From contig CM066987.1 of the NCBI GenBank assembly GCA_033977485.1, positions 51,277,033 through 51,341,032 of the forward strand: a DNA stretch of 64,000 bases, given 5' to 3'. Source of the stretch: Hydrangea macrophylla. Taxonomy: Eukaryota > Streptophyta > Magnoliopsida > Cornales > Hydrangeaceae. Positions 55,119 through 64,000 of this stretch are shown piece by piece (position 1 is the stretch's first letter; each line of letters starts with the position of its first letter). The position numbers and the translations under genes are program-made. The notes beneath the pieces were generated by a model, which saw only the letters and a list, made by a program, of their open reading frames with translations, was not told the origin of the DNA and made no database searches.

Positions 55119-55511
55119 ACTAACGGATAATTACCATTAGTATTCTTACACGTGTTAGAAAACAAACCGTTAGTAATAGAAATTATTAACGGTTTATATC
55201 CGTTAGTAATTGTCTCGAAAGTGTTGGAAATTTCCATATTACAAACCGTTAGTAATGATATTACTAATGGACAATGTCCGTTAGAAAAATCTATTAGTAT
55301 TTTGATTTTGCATACAAAACTGTTAGAAAATAAACCGTTAGAATAAAAATTACTAACAGACCATTTCCGTTACAAATAATAAATTACTAACGGAAAATTG
55401 CCATTACGAAACATATTACTAACAGTGTAATATACTGTTAGTAAAAATAATTTTTCTAACAAACATTTATAGTTAGAAAATCCATTAGAAATGTGCCCCT
55501 TTGGTGTAGTG
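55119..55511. mobile_element. Orphan CACTA end with ACCGTTAGTAAT repeats
   Basis: Ends CCCTTTGGTGTAGTG at 55511 (the complement starts CACTACACCAAAGGG). Preceded by ten or more subterminal copies of TTACTAACGG/CCGTTAGTAA. The opposite end was not found in the window. Confidence 0.75.
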
Positions 55512-56006
55512 AAACCCTAGATCTCTCTTTTGCAAAATATCTAAGAACGACGAACTGTAGGTCTCCCTTTTTCAGAATCCCTAAAGTCATCCAATGAACA
55601 ATACACTATCTCTCTTTGAATAGATGTAAAGTTCCTCCAAGAACAATAAGTCCTAAATTCAATGACTTAAAGTTACCTTTAATTGACTCCAAATAGTCCT
55701 TATATAGGAATATACATATTCCCTATTCTAATATGCTTAGGTTTTGCTGCCAAAATCGAATTAGGAATCAAAAATCAATCAGGAAAGATTATTTCCTTCA
55801 AAGATCCAAATCTTCTGAAATACGCATGTCTGCTCCAGCGAGATTCTTGTCGGACGAGATTCCACCCTGGTGAGATTGCTGTCGGATAAGATTTCAGAAA
55901 GTCATACAAATTAACCTCGCACAAAGCTCACACTCTAGCTTGCTCTGGCGGTAAAGCCAATAGTTGATTCCTTCTTCAATTTCCAAATCGAGCCACAATT
56001 CCAACA
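55512..56006 (-). repeat. Middle LTR of the dimer, right fragment
   Basis: 495 bp matching the last part of the other LTRs, ending CCAACA at 56006. Together with 42740-43019 it accounts for all but about 66 bp of one LTR. Confidence 0.85.
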
Positions 56007-56422
56007 ATCTCCACCTTGGCGAGATTTCCAGATTCTAAAACAAATTGAGTCACACGACTCCAAAACAAACTCCTCCTTGGTGAGATACGATCCAAATGCC
56101 TGAGCTCCAAATAAACCAAATGCCAATCCAAAATACCAACCAAACAAATGCAAACCCGCAATCATCCTCCACCTTAATATGACGTCTCATACCAAGCCCA
56201 AAAACAATTGTTCCTTGCTCCAGTCTCCAAATTGTGATCTTCAATGCAAGTTTGTCAAGTCCAAACCTATTTTAAACTTGAACCCACCAATGACCGAAGT
56301 CGACAAATTATCCAAGAGAACAAGATCATCAAACAAATTGCCTTTCACGACCCAAATTGAGTTACACCAACTCCAAATCCGAATTGTCTACAGAAACCTA
56401 GCTTTACTCCAAATACCAACAT
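56007..56422 (-). other. 3' internal region of unit 2
   Basis: Collinear with the same part of unit 1. No integrase or RT. Confidence 0.7.
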
Positions 56423-58040
56423 CTAAATGAGTACTCTCACACAAACGAGGTAAACCTCTTCCAAACCAACTTGGACGAGGTGACTTTCGCACTCCACCTT
56501 CTCCACAAATGGGGATACTCCACAATCAACTTCTCCAATAGGAATCCCAACAAATGAATGCACATCAACGGGCCCATCCAAATCAAACGTTTCATCCAAA
56601 TGACTATCCTCCCCCAAAACAATTTGCTCTCCAAAATGAACCTTGCGGGTCATGACACTTTCCAACAAACCTCTTTCCAACGAGCCTTGTCGAGCTCCCA
56701 AAGCAACTTGTCCATGCTTCATGTGCGGAAGCTTGGACCCAACAAAAGGTTTCTTCCCAATGGTGGTGGCTCCACCTCCAAACGAGTTACCCCAGAAGAA
56801 ATACAAATTATTTTCCCTTACCCCTCTACGTAAAACCAGAGCACCTCTTGAGACCTTCAAGCCTCCATCAACCAATGTGTCTGTGAAACCCTTCGACTCC
56901 AAAGCACCCAGCCAAACCAGATTCATCTTTAAATCGGAAACATACCACACTTCTGTCAACTTCTTGATGGCTCCATCATACAAACGAACTTCTCTAACAA
57001 CCATCTTCTCACAAACAACACCATTGCCCATATGAATTGCTCCGCACTTTAACAAATTCAATTTGGTAAAACTCTCCATATTGGGACACAAATGATGAGA
57101 TCAAGCCGAATCAAGAACCCATCTATCCAAGTGACCCTCTTCAATAGTGGTAGCCAACACAAATTCTGAATCATCATCTTTAACTTGAACCACATTAGCA
57201 TTCTTCTTCAAATTGCCCACCAATCTAGGACAGTACTTCTTCCAATGACCAAGCTCGCGACAGTAAGCACACTCATCTTTGGCCAATCTTGACCCACCAA
57301 TTGACACTCCTCTCTCACGAGATTTGTTTCCAAACTGTGTCTTCCTATCCGTTGGTCTTCTTCTTGTAACTAAAGTTTTGGATGAATCATTGTGGGCATC
57401 TTTATCTTTCTTCCTAAACTCAATGTTCATGAGCGCATTCTATACATACTCAAACTTGACTGAATCATTTCCATAAATTAGCGTGGTTGCCAAGCGTTCA
57501 TACGAATCGGGCAGGGAATTCAAAAGAATGAGAGCTTATCCTCATCCTTAACAACTTCATCCAAATTCAATAAATCGGCAAGTAATTTATTGAACGCATT
57601 CAAGTGACCCAACACAGACGTACCTTCAACAAATTGAAACTGGAATTCTTCTTCAAATAGAGCCGATTCTCCATGCTCTTGGTCATATACTTGTCTTCCT
57701 ATTTCTTCCAAAGAGTTTTTGCCATGACCTCCCTCATGACAAAATACTTCACATCCTTAGCGAGACAAAGCCGAATAGATCCGCATGCCAACTTTTTCAT
57801 CTTCAACCATTTCGTCTCATCCAAATTTGTAGGTTTATCTTCTAACACAAAATCCAATCCTTGTTGCACAAGGACATTCATCATCTCACACTGCCACATC
57901 CCAAAACTGTTTATTCCATTGAACGTTTTAACTTCAAATCTTCATCCCGAAAGTGACATCTTTGTACCTTGTATGATCGAACTGGAAGCCGTTGACTTGT
58001 CACCAGTCTTCTTACCAAATCCTTCTTCTCCCTCCATATG
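56423..58040 (-). pseudogene. Copia gag-protease-preintegrase of unit 2
   Basis: The ATG at about 58038 starts MEGEEGFGKKTGDKS. A frameshift follows, then FGMWQCEMMNVLVQQGLDFV, FQFVEGTSVLGHLNAFNKLL, a CCHC knuckle CAYCRELGHWKKYC (57101-57430 frame) and the protease start RWVLDSA. After a stop the pre-integrase-like CPNMESFTKLNLL to RKVHFGEQIVLGEDSHLDET follows. The knuckle is intact here, unlike in unit 1. The coding part ends at the same place as in unit 1, followed by the same non-coding spacer. Confidence 0.85.
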
Positions 58041-58056
58041 CCCTAGGTCTCAACCT

Positions 58057-58069
58057 GGCTCTGATACCA
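58057..58069 (-). other. tRNA-Met primer-binding site of unit 2
   Basis: The minus strand reads TGGTATCAGAGCC, next to the LTR at 58073. Confidence 0.9.
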
Positions 58070-58072
58070 CTT

Positions 58073-58508
58073 TGTTGTGTGAAAGCGCTTATTTTAAACC
58101 ACAATCAAAGACAATAATCCAAACGAGAAAAGAGAAGACAAACAAACACACACAAAGACACAAGATTTTCACGAGTGGTTTGGCCAACTATGCCTATGTC
58201 CACTCCCCGGAGCCAAGGAATAATCTACTATCAAACGAATGGATGATTATAATACCAACGCGAGAAATTAATCCCTCACCAAAACAAAACGAATGATCTC
58301 TTCAAAAATTAAACCTCACAAAATGCTAACAAATAAGAGATCCTAATGAACCAATAGGTTCTACAAATTTGAGCTATCATATCTCTCTCTTTCAAAAGAT
58401 AGAAAGCTCCCAAAGCCAAGCCATAGATCTCTCTTTTGCAAAAGATCTAAGAACAACGAACTCTAGGTCTCCCTTTTTCAGAATCCCTAAAGTCACCCAA
58501 TGAACAAT

Positions 58509-58554
<46 letters not shown>

Positions 58555-58926
58555 ATAAGATGTAAAGTTCCTCCAAGAACAATAAACCTTAAATTTAATG
58601 CCTTAAAGTTACCTTCAATTGACTCCAAACAATCCTTATATAGGAATACACATATTCCCTATTCCAATATGCTTAGGATTTGCTGCCAAAATGGAATTAG
58701 GTATCCAACACCAATTAGGAAAGATTATTTCTTTCAAAGATCCAAATCTTCTGAAATATGCATGTTCGCCCGGGTGAGATTCCTGTTGGACAAGATTCCG
58801 CCCGGACGAGATTTCAGAGATTCATACAAATTAACCTCGCACAAAGCTCACACTCTAGCTTGCTCGGGCGGTAAAGAAAACATTTGATTCCTTCTTCTAT
58901 TTCAAAATCGAGCCACAATTCCAACA
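58073..58926 (-). repeat. Third (outer 5') LTR of the dimer, complete
   Basis: 854 bp, TGTTGTGTGAAAGCG...TTCCAACA. Contains a (TC)n run at 58511-58551. Followed by AGTG, shared with 37797-37800. Confidence 0.92.
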
Positions 58927-58995
58927 AGTGTTCTTGGACTTCGACAATATCATACTGAGTTTGCAATGATGATGCACTACCCATTGATTCTCTCA
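58927..58995 (-). pseudogene. EF-hand gene remnant, 5' piece of exon 1 with ATG
   Basis: The minus-strand acceptor TTTACAG (58996-59002) precedes TGAGAGAATCAATGGG. The ATG at 58984-58982 starts MGSASSLQTQYDIVEVQEH, matching the N-terminus of plant calcineurin-B-like EF-hand proteins (MGNxSSxLTQYDIEEVQ.HC, from memory), including a Gly-2 typical of N-myristoylation. The coding sequence is cut after CAC by the retrotransposon block and resumes at 37800. The acceptor implies an intron in the 5' leader. Confidence 0.88.
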
Positions 58996-59418
58996 CTGTA
59001 AATCAAGAAGTATGACAAACTTAAGAGACACCCACAAATCAAGTTTGAAATGTGATGATTAATTGTTTGATTTCAGTGCAGAAAGTGAAAGAAAGCAATC
59101 ATTTGTTCAATTCAAAGAAGATAAGGAAATGAAAAAACAAGGAAAGGAAAAGAAAAGTGAACCTTGAAAACTCTGAAATAGGGACAAAGAAAGAGGATAG
59201 GATTGAGAGAAAGAGAAAAGGAAAGAAATTATGTAAAACATAGTATGATTGCTTTGGCATCATCGAGTCGAGGCTATTATATAAAGCGTCGTGATTTGGT
59301 AAATCAAGGTGACGAAGAAACTAATGTCTATCCCCAAAAATAGTTCCACCCAAATAGTATGATATTTGGCTCCTGTAAAATTTCGAGCTTGTTTGGTAAC
59401 GAAACGATATAAACTAAA
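58996..59418 (-). promoter_or_regulatory. Upstream side of the EF-hand gene (leader intron and promoter, unresolved)
   Basis: A/G-rich on the plus strand (pyrimidine-rich on the gene strand), consistent with leader intron and UTR. No clear TATA box or start site could be fixed. Ends at the first MULE MITE. Confidence 0.4.
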
Positions 59419-59709
59419 GGGTTAAATGCATTTTGCACCCTCAAACTATACCATGTTTGGCACTTTGGTCCCTAAATAAATTTTTTATTTTTTTTTGTAT
59501 TTTGGTCCCTCAACTAACATTTTGTGGCAGTATGCTCCCTCCGTCACTTTTATCGTCACTTTTGACATTACTAAAAGTGACTATTTTCCGTCACTTGGCA
59601 AACTGCCACAAAATATTAGTTGAGGGACCAAAATGCGAAAAAAAAAATTTGTTTAGGGACTAAAGTGCCAAACATGGTGTAGTTTGAGAGTGCAAAATGC
59701 ATCTTACCC
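59419..59709. mobile_element. MULE-type MITE 1
   Basis: 291 bp. The inverted ends GGGTTAAATGCATTTTGCAC pair with the complement of GTGCAAAATGCATCTTACCC. Nine-base duplication TAAACTAAA at 59410-59418 and 59710-59718. The arms extend about 110 bp (CTCAAACTATACCATGTTTG and onward). Confidence 0.92.
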
Positions 59710-59753
59710 TAAACTAAATTTAGTTGTATATTTTAATTCGTTTTTATAAAAAA

Positions 59754-60050
59754 GGGTAAAATATATTTTGCACCCTCAAACTATACCCTATTTGGTATTT
59801 TGGTCACTAAACAAATTTTTTTCGCATTTTGGTCCCTTAACTAATATTTTGTGGCAGTTTCCCCCCTCCGTCACTTTTAATGACAAAAAAAAAATCACTT
59901 TTAGTGACGCCAAAAGTGCCACTAAAATTTACAGAGGGGGCAAACTGCCACAAAATGTTAGTTGAGGGACCAAATTGCGAAAAAAAAATTTATTTAGGGA
60001 CCAAAGTTCCAAACATGGTATAGTTTGAGGGTGCAAAATGCATTTAACCC
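59754..60050. mobile_element. MULE-type MITE 2
   Basis: 297 bp, same family as MITE 1. Ends GGGTAAAATATATTTTGCAC and the complement of GTGCAAAATGCATTTAACCC. Its own nine-base duplication TATAAAAAA lies at 59745-59753 and 60051-60059. Confidence 0.92.
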
Positions 60051-60059
60051 TATAAAAAA

Positions 60060-60500
60060 AATCAGTGTTATTTGATTCGATAAAGAACCAATTTTTCTGT
60101 CATTTTTAAATTAGGCTTGGACTCTTTGGTATCCAAAGTTTGCTAAACATATATAACCTATTTTGAATTTGTTATTCTTTGACCCACAAAACTAATTTTT
60201 GTGTTATAAACAAGCTCAAGTTTAAACATATACTTTTGAAGTTCTTCTTCTTTGACCTGTATAATTAATTCTTCTGTTACCCAAATAGCCTTTATGGCCT
60301 TGTTCGATAACAGTGAAAACATGATTATGTTCATATTAGCTATCATTTTTACTAGTTTTTATAAAAGTTAGTGATATGTTGATTTGATAGAGAACTGCAG
60401 TCATTTTTGAGTCAAATTATTTAAAATTAGTTCTTCTTAAATCCACAGAACTAGTTCTTGTGCTACTCAAGTAGTCTTTTCGGTCCTATCTATATAGAGT
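60060..60500. other. Unassigned AT-rich spacer
   Basis: Contains two diverged repeats of CTTTGACC/ACTAATTTTTGTG-type sequence. No gene. Confidence 0.4.
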
Positions 60501-60676
60501 AATGCTAGGCACACTTTGAAATCCACATTGAATTTGACATCTTATGCTTTAAATACATGTACTTTGTGCTGTGTGAACTTTTCACACTTTTCTGTGCACC
60601 ACTTACACAGCACATGGTACATACATTTAAAACTAAGTTTCAAATTCAGTGTGGATTTCAAAGTATGCCTAGTATT
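60501..60676. mobile_element. Foldback MITE
   Basis: AATGCTAGGCACACTTTGAA...TTGAATTT at the left pairs with AAATTCAGTGTGGATTTCAA...GCCTAGTATT at the right, about 75-bp arms. The terminal AATGCTAG resembles the MITE at 11525. Confidence 0.85.
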
Positions 60677-60681
60677 ATTCA

Positions 60682-60772
60682 TCTATATAATATTAGACAA
60701 ATGTGTGACTAGGACATTGCTGATTATCTATATAATATTGGACAAATGTGTGACTAGGACATAACTGATTAG
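60682..60772. repeat. 45-bp tandem duplication
   Basis: TCTATATAATATTAGACAAA...GGACATTGCTGAT is directly repeated with few changes, followed by shorter GATTAGGATAAAA echoes. Confidence 0.85.
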
Positions 60773-61243
60773 GATAAAACTGATTAGGATAAAAATGATG
60801 AGTAGGATGATGAGTAGGATGATTGGGGGTAGATGATGACTAGGCTATTTTGGTGCTATAGGGATAATTTAGGGATTTCATAATAGATGTTTAAACATGT
60901 ACATGGCATGTGTATATATATATTTAAAAAAAAATGCAAAGTTATCATTAAAGGATATTAAATCAATAAAGAAAATTAGAAAGGTCAAAGAATGAAAATC
61001 ATTACTGATGACCCAGTCGAATCATATACAATTCATTTATTGAGACCATTAAGCATTTGGTAAGAGATAAATATATAGAAATATATGCTTTAGTCCCTCT
61101 CCAGCCGTTTTGTTAGAAGTTAATCCACCTTAATGGTTAGATTAGAAATAGATCTTTGATTAGGCATGTTAATTAGAAATAGGTCATTTTTCCCCAATTT
61201 AATAAATTTTTAATGTCTAAACTACCCTTACTCACATGGTCAG
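60773..61243. other. Unassigned AT-rich spacer
   Basis: No gene. Short repeats and an (AT)n run near 61245. Confidence 0.4.
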
Positions 61244-62740
61244 TTATATACATATATATATATGTGTGTGTGTATATTCGTGTATCTACATATGAACATA
61301 ATATAGATATGAAGTTAATGTCATTAACTGATAATGGGATTATGTTCCCTTAATTTAAGGGTTCCCCTTATATGCTCACTATTATCTTTTGGTTGAATTC
61401 AAATTATTTAATATGTTTTGCTCAAAGAGTGAGAATTTCTCAGTCTTTTGTGAGAATTTCTCAGTCTTTACACAGTCCATCTTTTAGGTCCGTTTTTAAG
61501 GTCTGCTTAAGATCCGGACTATATATTCGTGTATCTATATATGGACACACAGCTATAGATTTGAAGTTAACGTCATTAACTGATAATGGGATTATGTTCC
61601 CTTAATTCAAGGGATCTCCTTATCTGCTCACCATGATCTTTTGGTTGAAATTCAAATTATTTAATGCATTTTGCATACTTGATTCATCTAGTTTGATTGT
61701 CATAATAATACATATCTAAATTTAGTGAGAAATTTCTCAGTGTTTGACCTACGAAAAACCACAATCATTTTTTCTGCATGACGAATTTCCACTCTTTTGT
61801 TAGTTTTCTCAGTGTTTGTCATAAACTCCGCACAACACGGGAGCATTTAGTGAGAAATTTCTTAGTATTTGACCTACAAAAAATCATAATTATTTTTTTG
61901 CATGACAAAATTATACTATTTGTTAAATTTCTCAGTGTTTGTCATAAAACTCTTTACTCACACATCAGTTATATACATATATATACATATATATCTATTC
62001 GTGTATCTATATATAGACATATAGACATAGATTTGAAGTTAATGTCATTAACTGATAATGGGATTAAGTTCCCTTAATTCAAGGGATCTCCTTATTTGCT
62101 CACCATGATCTTTTGGTTGAAACTCAAATTATTTAATACGTTTTGTAGACTTGATTCATCTCGTTTGGTTGTCATTATAACAGTTCAGATCTTAAGCGAA
62201 CCTTAGAAAAAGGGACCTAAAAGACAGACTGTGTAAAGACTGAGAAGAGATTTCTCAGTCTTTTGTGAGAATTTCTCAGTCTTTACACAGACCGTCTCTT
62301 AGGTTCGTTTTTTAAGGTTCGCTTAAGATTCAGACTGGTCATTATAATACAGATCTAAATTTAGTGAGAAATTTCTCAGAATTTGACCTACAAAATACCA
62401 TAATCATTTTTTTGGATGAAGAAATGCTACTATTTTGTTAAATTCTCAGTGTTTATCATAAAACCCCACACATCATGGGATCATTTACTGAGAAATTTCT
62501 CTGTATTTGACCTACAAAAAACTATAATTTTTTTTTTGCATGAAAATTTTCTACTATTTGTTAAATTTCTCAGTGTTTGTCATAAAACTTTGCACAATAC
62601 GACAATATTTAGTGAGAAATTTCTTAGTGTTTGACCTACAAAAAACCATAATCGTGTTTTTGCATGAACAATTTCTACTATTTGTTAAATTTCTCAATGT
62701 TTGTCATAAAACTCCACAAACCAGAAAATTGATAAAAAAA
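61244..62740. repeat. Composite local repeat block
   Basis: Repeat A (about 170 bp, with TTCGTGTATCTATATATG and TCATTAACTGATAATGGGAT) occurs near 61275, 61529 and 61998. Repeat B (about 120 bp, with AGTGAGAAATTTCTCAGTGT and TTGACCTACAAAAAACCATA) occurs near 61721, 61849, 62360, 62486 and 62611. A foldback sits at 62181-62337, and a solo copy of its right arm at about 61437-61517. Confidence 0.85.
62181..62337. mobile_element. Foldback element with 10-bp flanking duplication
   Basis: The ends CAGTTCAGATCTTAAGCGAA and the complement of TTCGCTTAAGATTCAGACTG, with arms of about 65 bp, are flanked by GTCATTATAA at 62171-62180 and 62338-62347. Non-coding. A 9-10-bp duplication would fit a Mutator-type origin. 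Confidence 0.82.
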
Positions 62741-64000
62741 ATTCCATAATGCCCAAACCCAAATCCTTAAGTTTTGTGAAAATTTCACATCAAAATAGTT
62801 AATTATGTGACTTTATTATATTTGACAGAACTTTATAAGAAATTTCACACAAATGACCATTGTTAAGGAGGTATCAAAATGCATTATCCATTCAATACAA
62901 AATTCATCCAAACTCAACCTCAACTATTCTGAACCAAATAAGCCTTCAAGCCCAAACACAAAGCATTTGCCTTCCACGTTTTGTTACTATACTAATCAAG
63001 TCACTTTTTGAATCTACCATTTAAGCCACTAACATCATCATCATCAAATCATCCGTATGTAAACTCCAAAAGCTTCATCATTGGCTTTGGATTCTCCCAT
63101 CGATTGGTTTGTTTCAATTTTCACTTTGGAATGAATGAGAAACCCTCACAGATTTAGAAAGGGAAGGAGTCCAAGAATGGGAGATCGGATGACTGGAAGG
63201 TGGTGATGACGACAACCAAGAATGACCGACAATGGCATGGCTGGATGTGGTGGTGCCGGCAGTGGAGGGGCTGCTGACCTCTCTCTTCTTTCTCCCTCTC
63301 TCTTTTCCTCTTTCTCTCTCTAGCAGAAATCTCTCTCCATATATAGTTGTAGATTCTCTCTCTCTCTCTATATTGGATTTTGAATTTTGAAAATAAGATC
63401 TTTGATATATATATAGAGAGAGATATATAGGATAATATAGGGGTATTTATGTCTTTAGCAACACAAAGGTACTAATTTCTAGATTCAGATATACGAAGAA
63501 CCTATTTCTAGAAAAAGCTAGGATTAGGAACTAAATCCTACTTATCTCATAAATATATATAATATCTGATACGTCCAGAAATATTCTGTAACAGTCCAAC
63601 CGCCACGTGGTCAGCGAATAGCCCGGATAGTCCGGAGCGGGAGCATGGAGCCCACACTCCCGAGGTGTTCAGCTGTGACTGTCCGGGATACTCAACAGCT
63701 CAGGTACAGGGCGTAGTGACTCCCCAGGAGGGGCGGATTGGATCGTGTTTCCCACCGTTTCCTTATACAACCATGACTCTATCAAGGAAGAATCAATGGT
63801 TTCCTAAACCACTTAGGAAACTCTCCTAATATTGTGCAAATCTATTGTGGTTAGATTTGGCTTCCTAATCTGATAAACTTACCATGTAAGGGTGGACTCT
63901 TATATCTACAAAAGAGCCCACCTATCCTCCCTAGAGGGACCCCGAAAAAATCACTTCTCTAAGCATAGAAGCATAAACTAGAGAACTCGCCATATACACG
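62741..64000. other. Unassigned right end of the window
   Basis: No gene is recognised. A C/T-rich stretch and TA runs lie at 63270-63430. A GC-richer block at about 63595-63750 differs from its surroundings and is followed by leader-like DNA (CTTATATCTACAAAAGAGCC). It could be the start of an LTR (TGATACGTCC at 63568), but no partner is visible. Confidence 0.35.

Larger units (their letters stand above)
37801..58926 (-). mobile_element. 21.1-kb retrotransposon block inserted in exon 1
   Basis: The outer ends are LTR ends of one family (TGTTGT.. at 37801 and ..CCAACA at 58926). The flanking AGTG at 37797-37800 and 58927-58930 is duplicated; a fifth base matches if one T was lost. Inside, the layout is LTR, gag-protease unit, LTR (interrupted), gag-protease unit, LTR, all on the minus strand. 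This is what a tandem dimer sharing its middle LTR would give. Nested insertions make up most of the length. Confidence 0.75.

Noticed and set aside
61372..62749. Plus-strand open frames with repeated FLSVCHK peptides
   Set aside because: They are translations of local repeat B and have no domain, codon bias or splice context.
63568..64000. A new LTR element starting TGATACGTCC
   Set aside because: Only a GC-rich block and leader-like sequence support it. No second LTR, primer site or coding region lies in the window.

Overview
This window is AT-rich nuclear DNA from a flowering plant, probably a eudicot. It is a dense nest of transposable elements (TEs) around the broken remains of one ordinary gene. 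The evidence for a plant is: Ty1/copia and Ty3/gypsy elements primed by initiator tRNA-Met, L1-type LINEs with plant RVT zinc-binding and RNase H domains, CACTA (En/Spm), hAT, Stowaway and Mutator-like (MULE) elements, and a plant calcineurin-B-like EF-hand gene with GT-AG introns. I see no intact protein-coding gene, no rRNA or tRNA gene and no CRISPR. Species cannot be named from the sequence alone.

Layout. 0.45-11.3 kb: a minus-strand copia element whose gag is split by a gypsy chromovirus (5345-10348, target duplication ATCAT). 11.3-13.6 kb: a degraded plus-strand LINE tail (zinc-binding and RNase H) carrying several MITEs. 13.7-19.2 kb: a structurally complete plus-strand copia element with CTTAC duplications, whose stop codons mostly look like cytosine-deamination damage. 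19.2-24.1 kb: a Stowaway MITE, a 1.73-kb MULE with 360-bp inverted ends and a 9-bp duplication, the 3' end of a second copia copy, and a hAT-like element. 24.1-27.5 kb: LTR-like DNA hosting a 2-kb CACTA element filled with palindromic repeats. 27.55-35.59 kb: an 8-kb CACTA element with CCT duplications, a ruined transposase gene and a G-rich satellite array of about 180-bp units.

35.6-59.0 kb: the EF-hand gene on the minus strand. Exons lie at 36509-36618, 37380-37421 and 37543-37665, and the first coding exon is cut in two (37785-37800 and 58927-58995) by a 21.1-kb TE block. That block looks like a tandem dimer of a gag-protease-only copia derivative, LTR-int-LTR-int-LTR. Its first LTR holds a mini gypsy-like element, and its middle LTR is interrupted by 12.5 kb containing a SINE, an 8.6-kb LINE (itself carrying a 3.1-kb solo LTR) and an orphan CACTA end.

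59-64 kb: the gene's upstream side, with two MULE MITEs that each have their own 9-bp duplication, other foldbacks, and two families of local repeats.

The sequences do not form a pathway. What links them is insertion order: target duplications let most insertions be ordered, and the EF-hand gene gives a fixed ancestral reference. Limits: boundaries were read by eye, divergence was not calculated, and lineage names below the superfamily level are inference.
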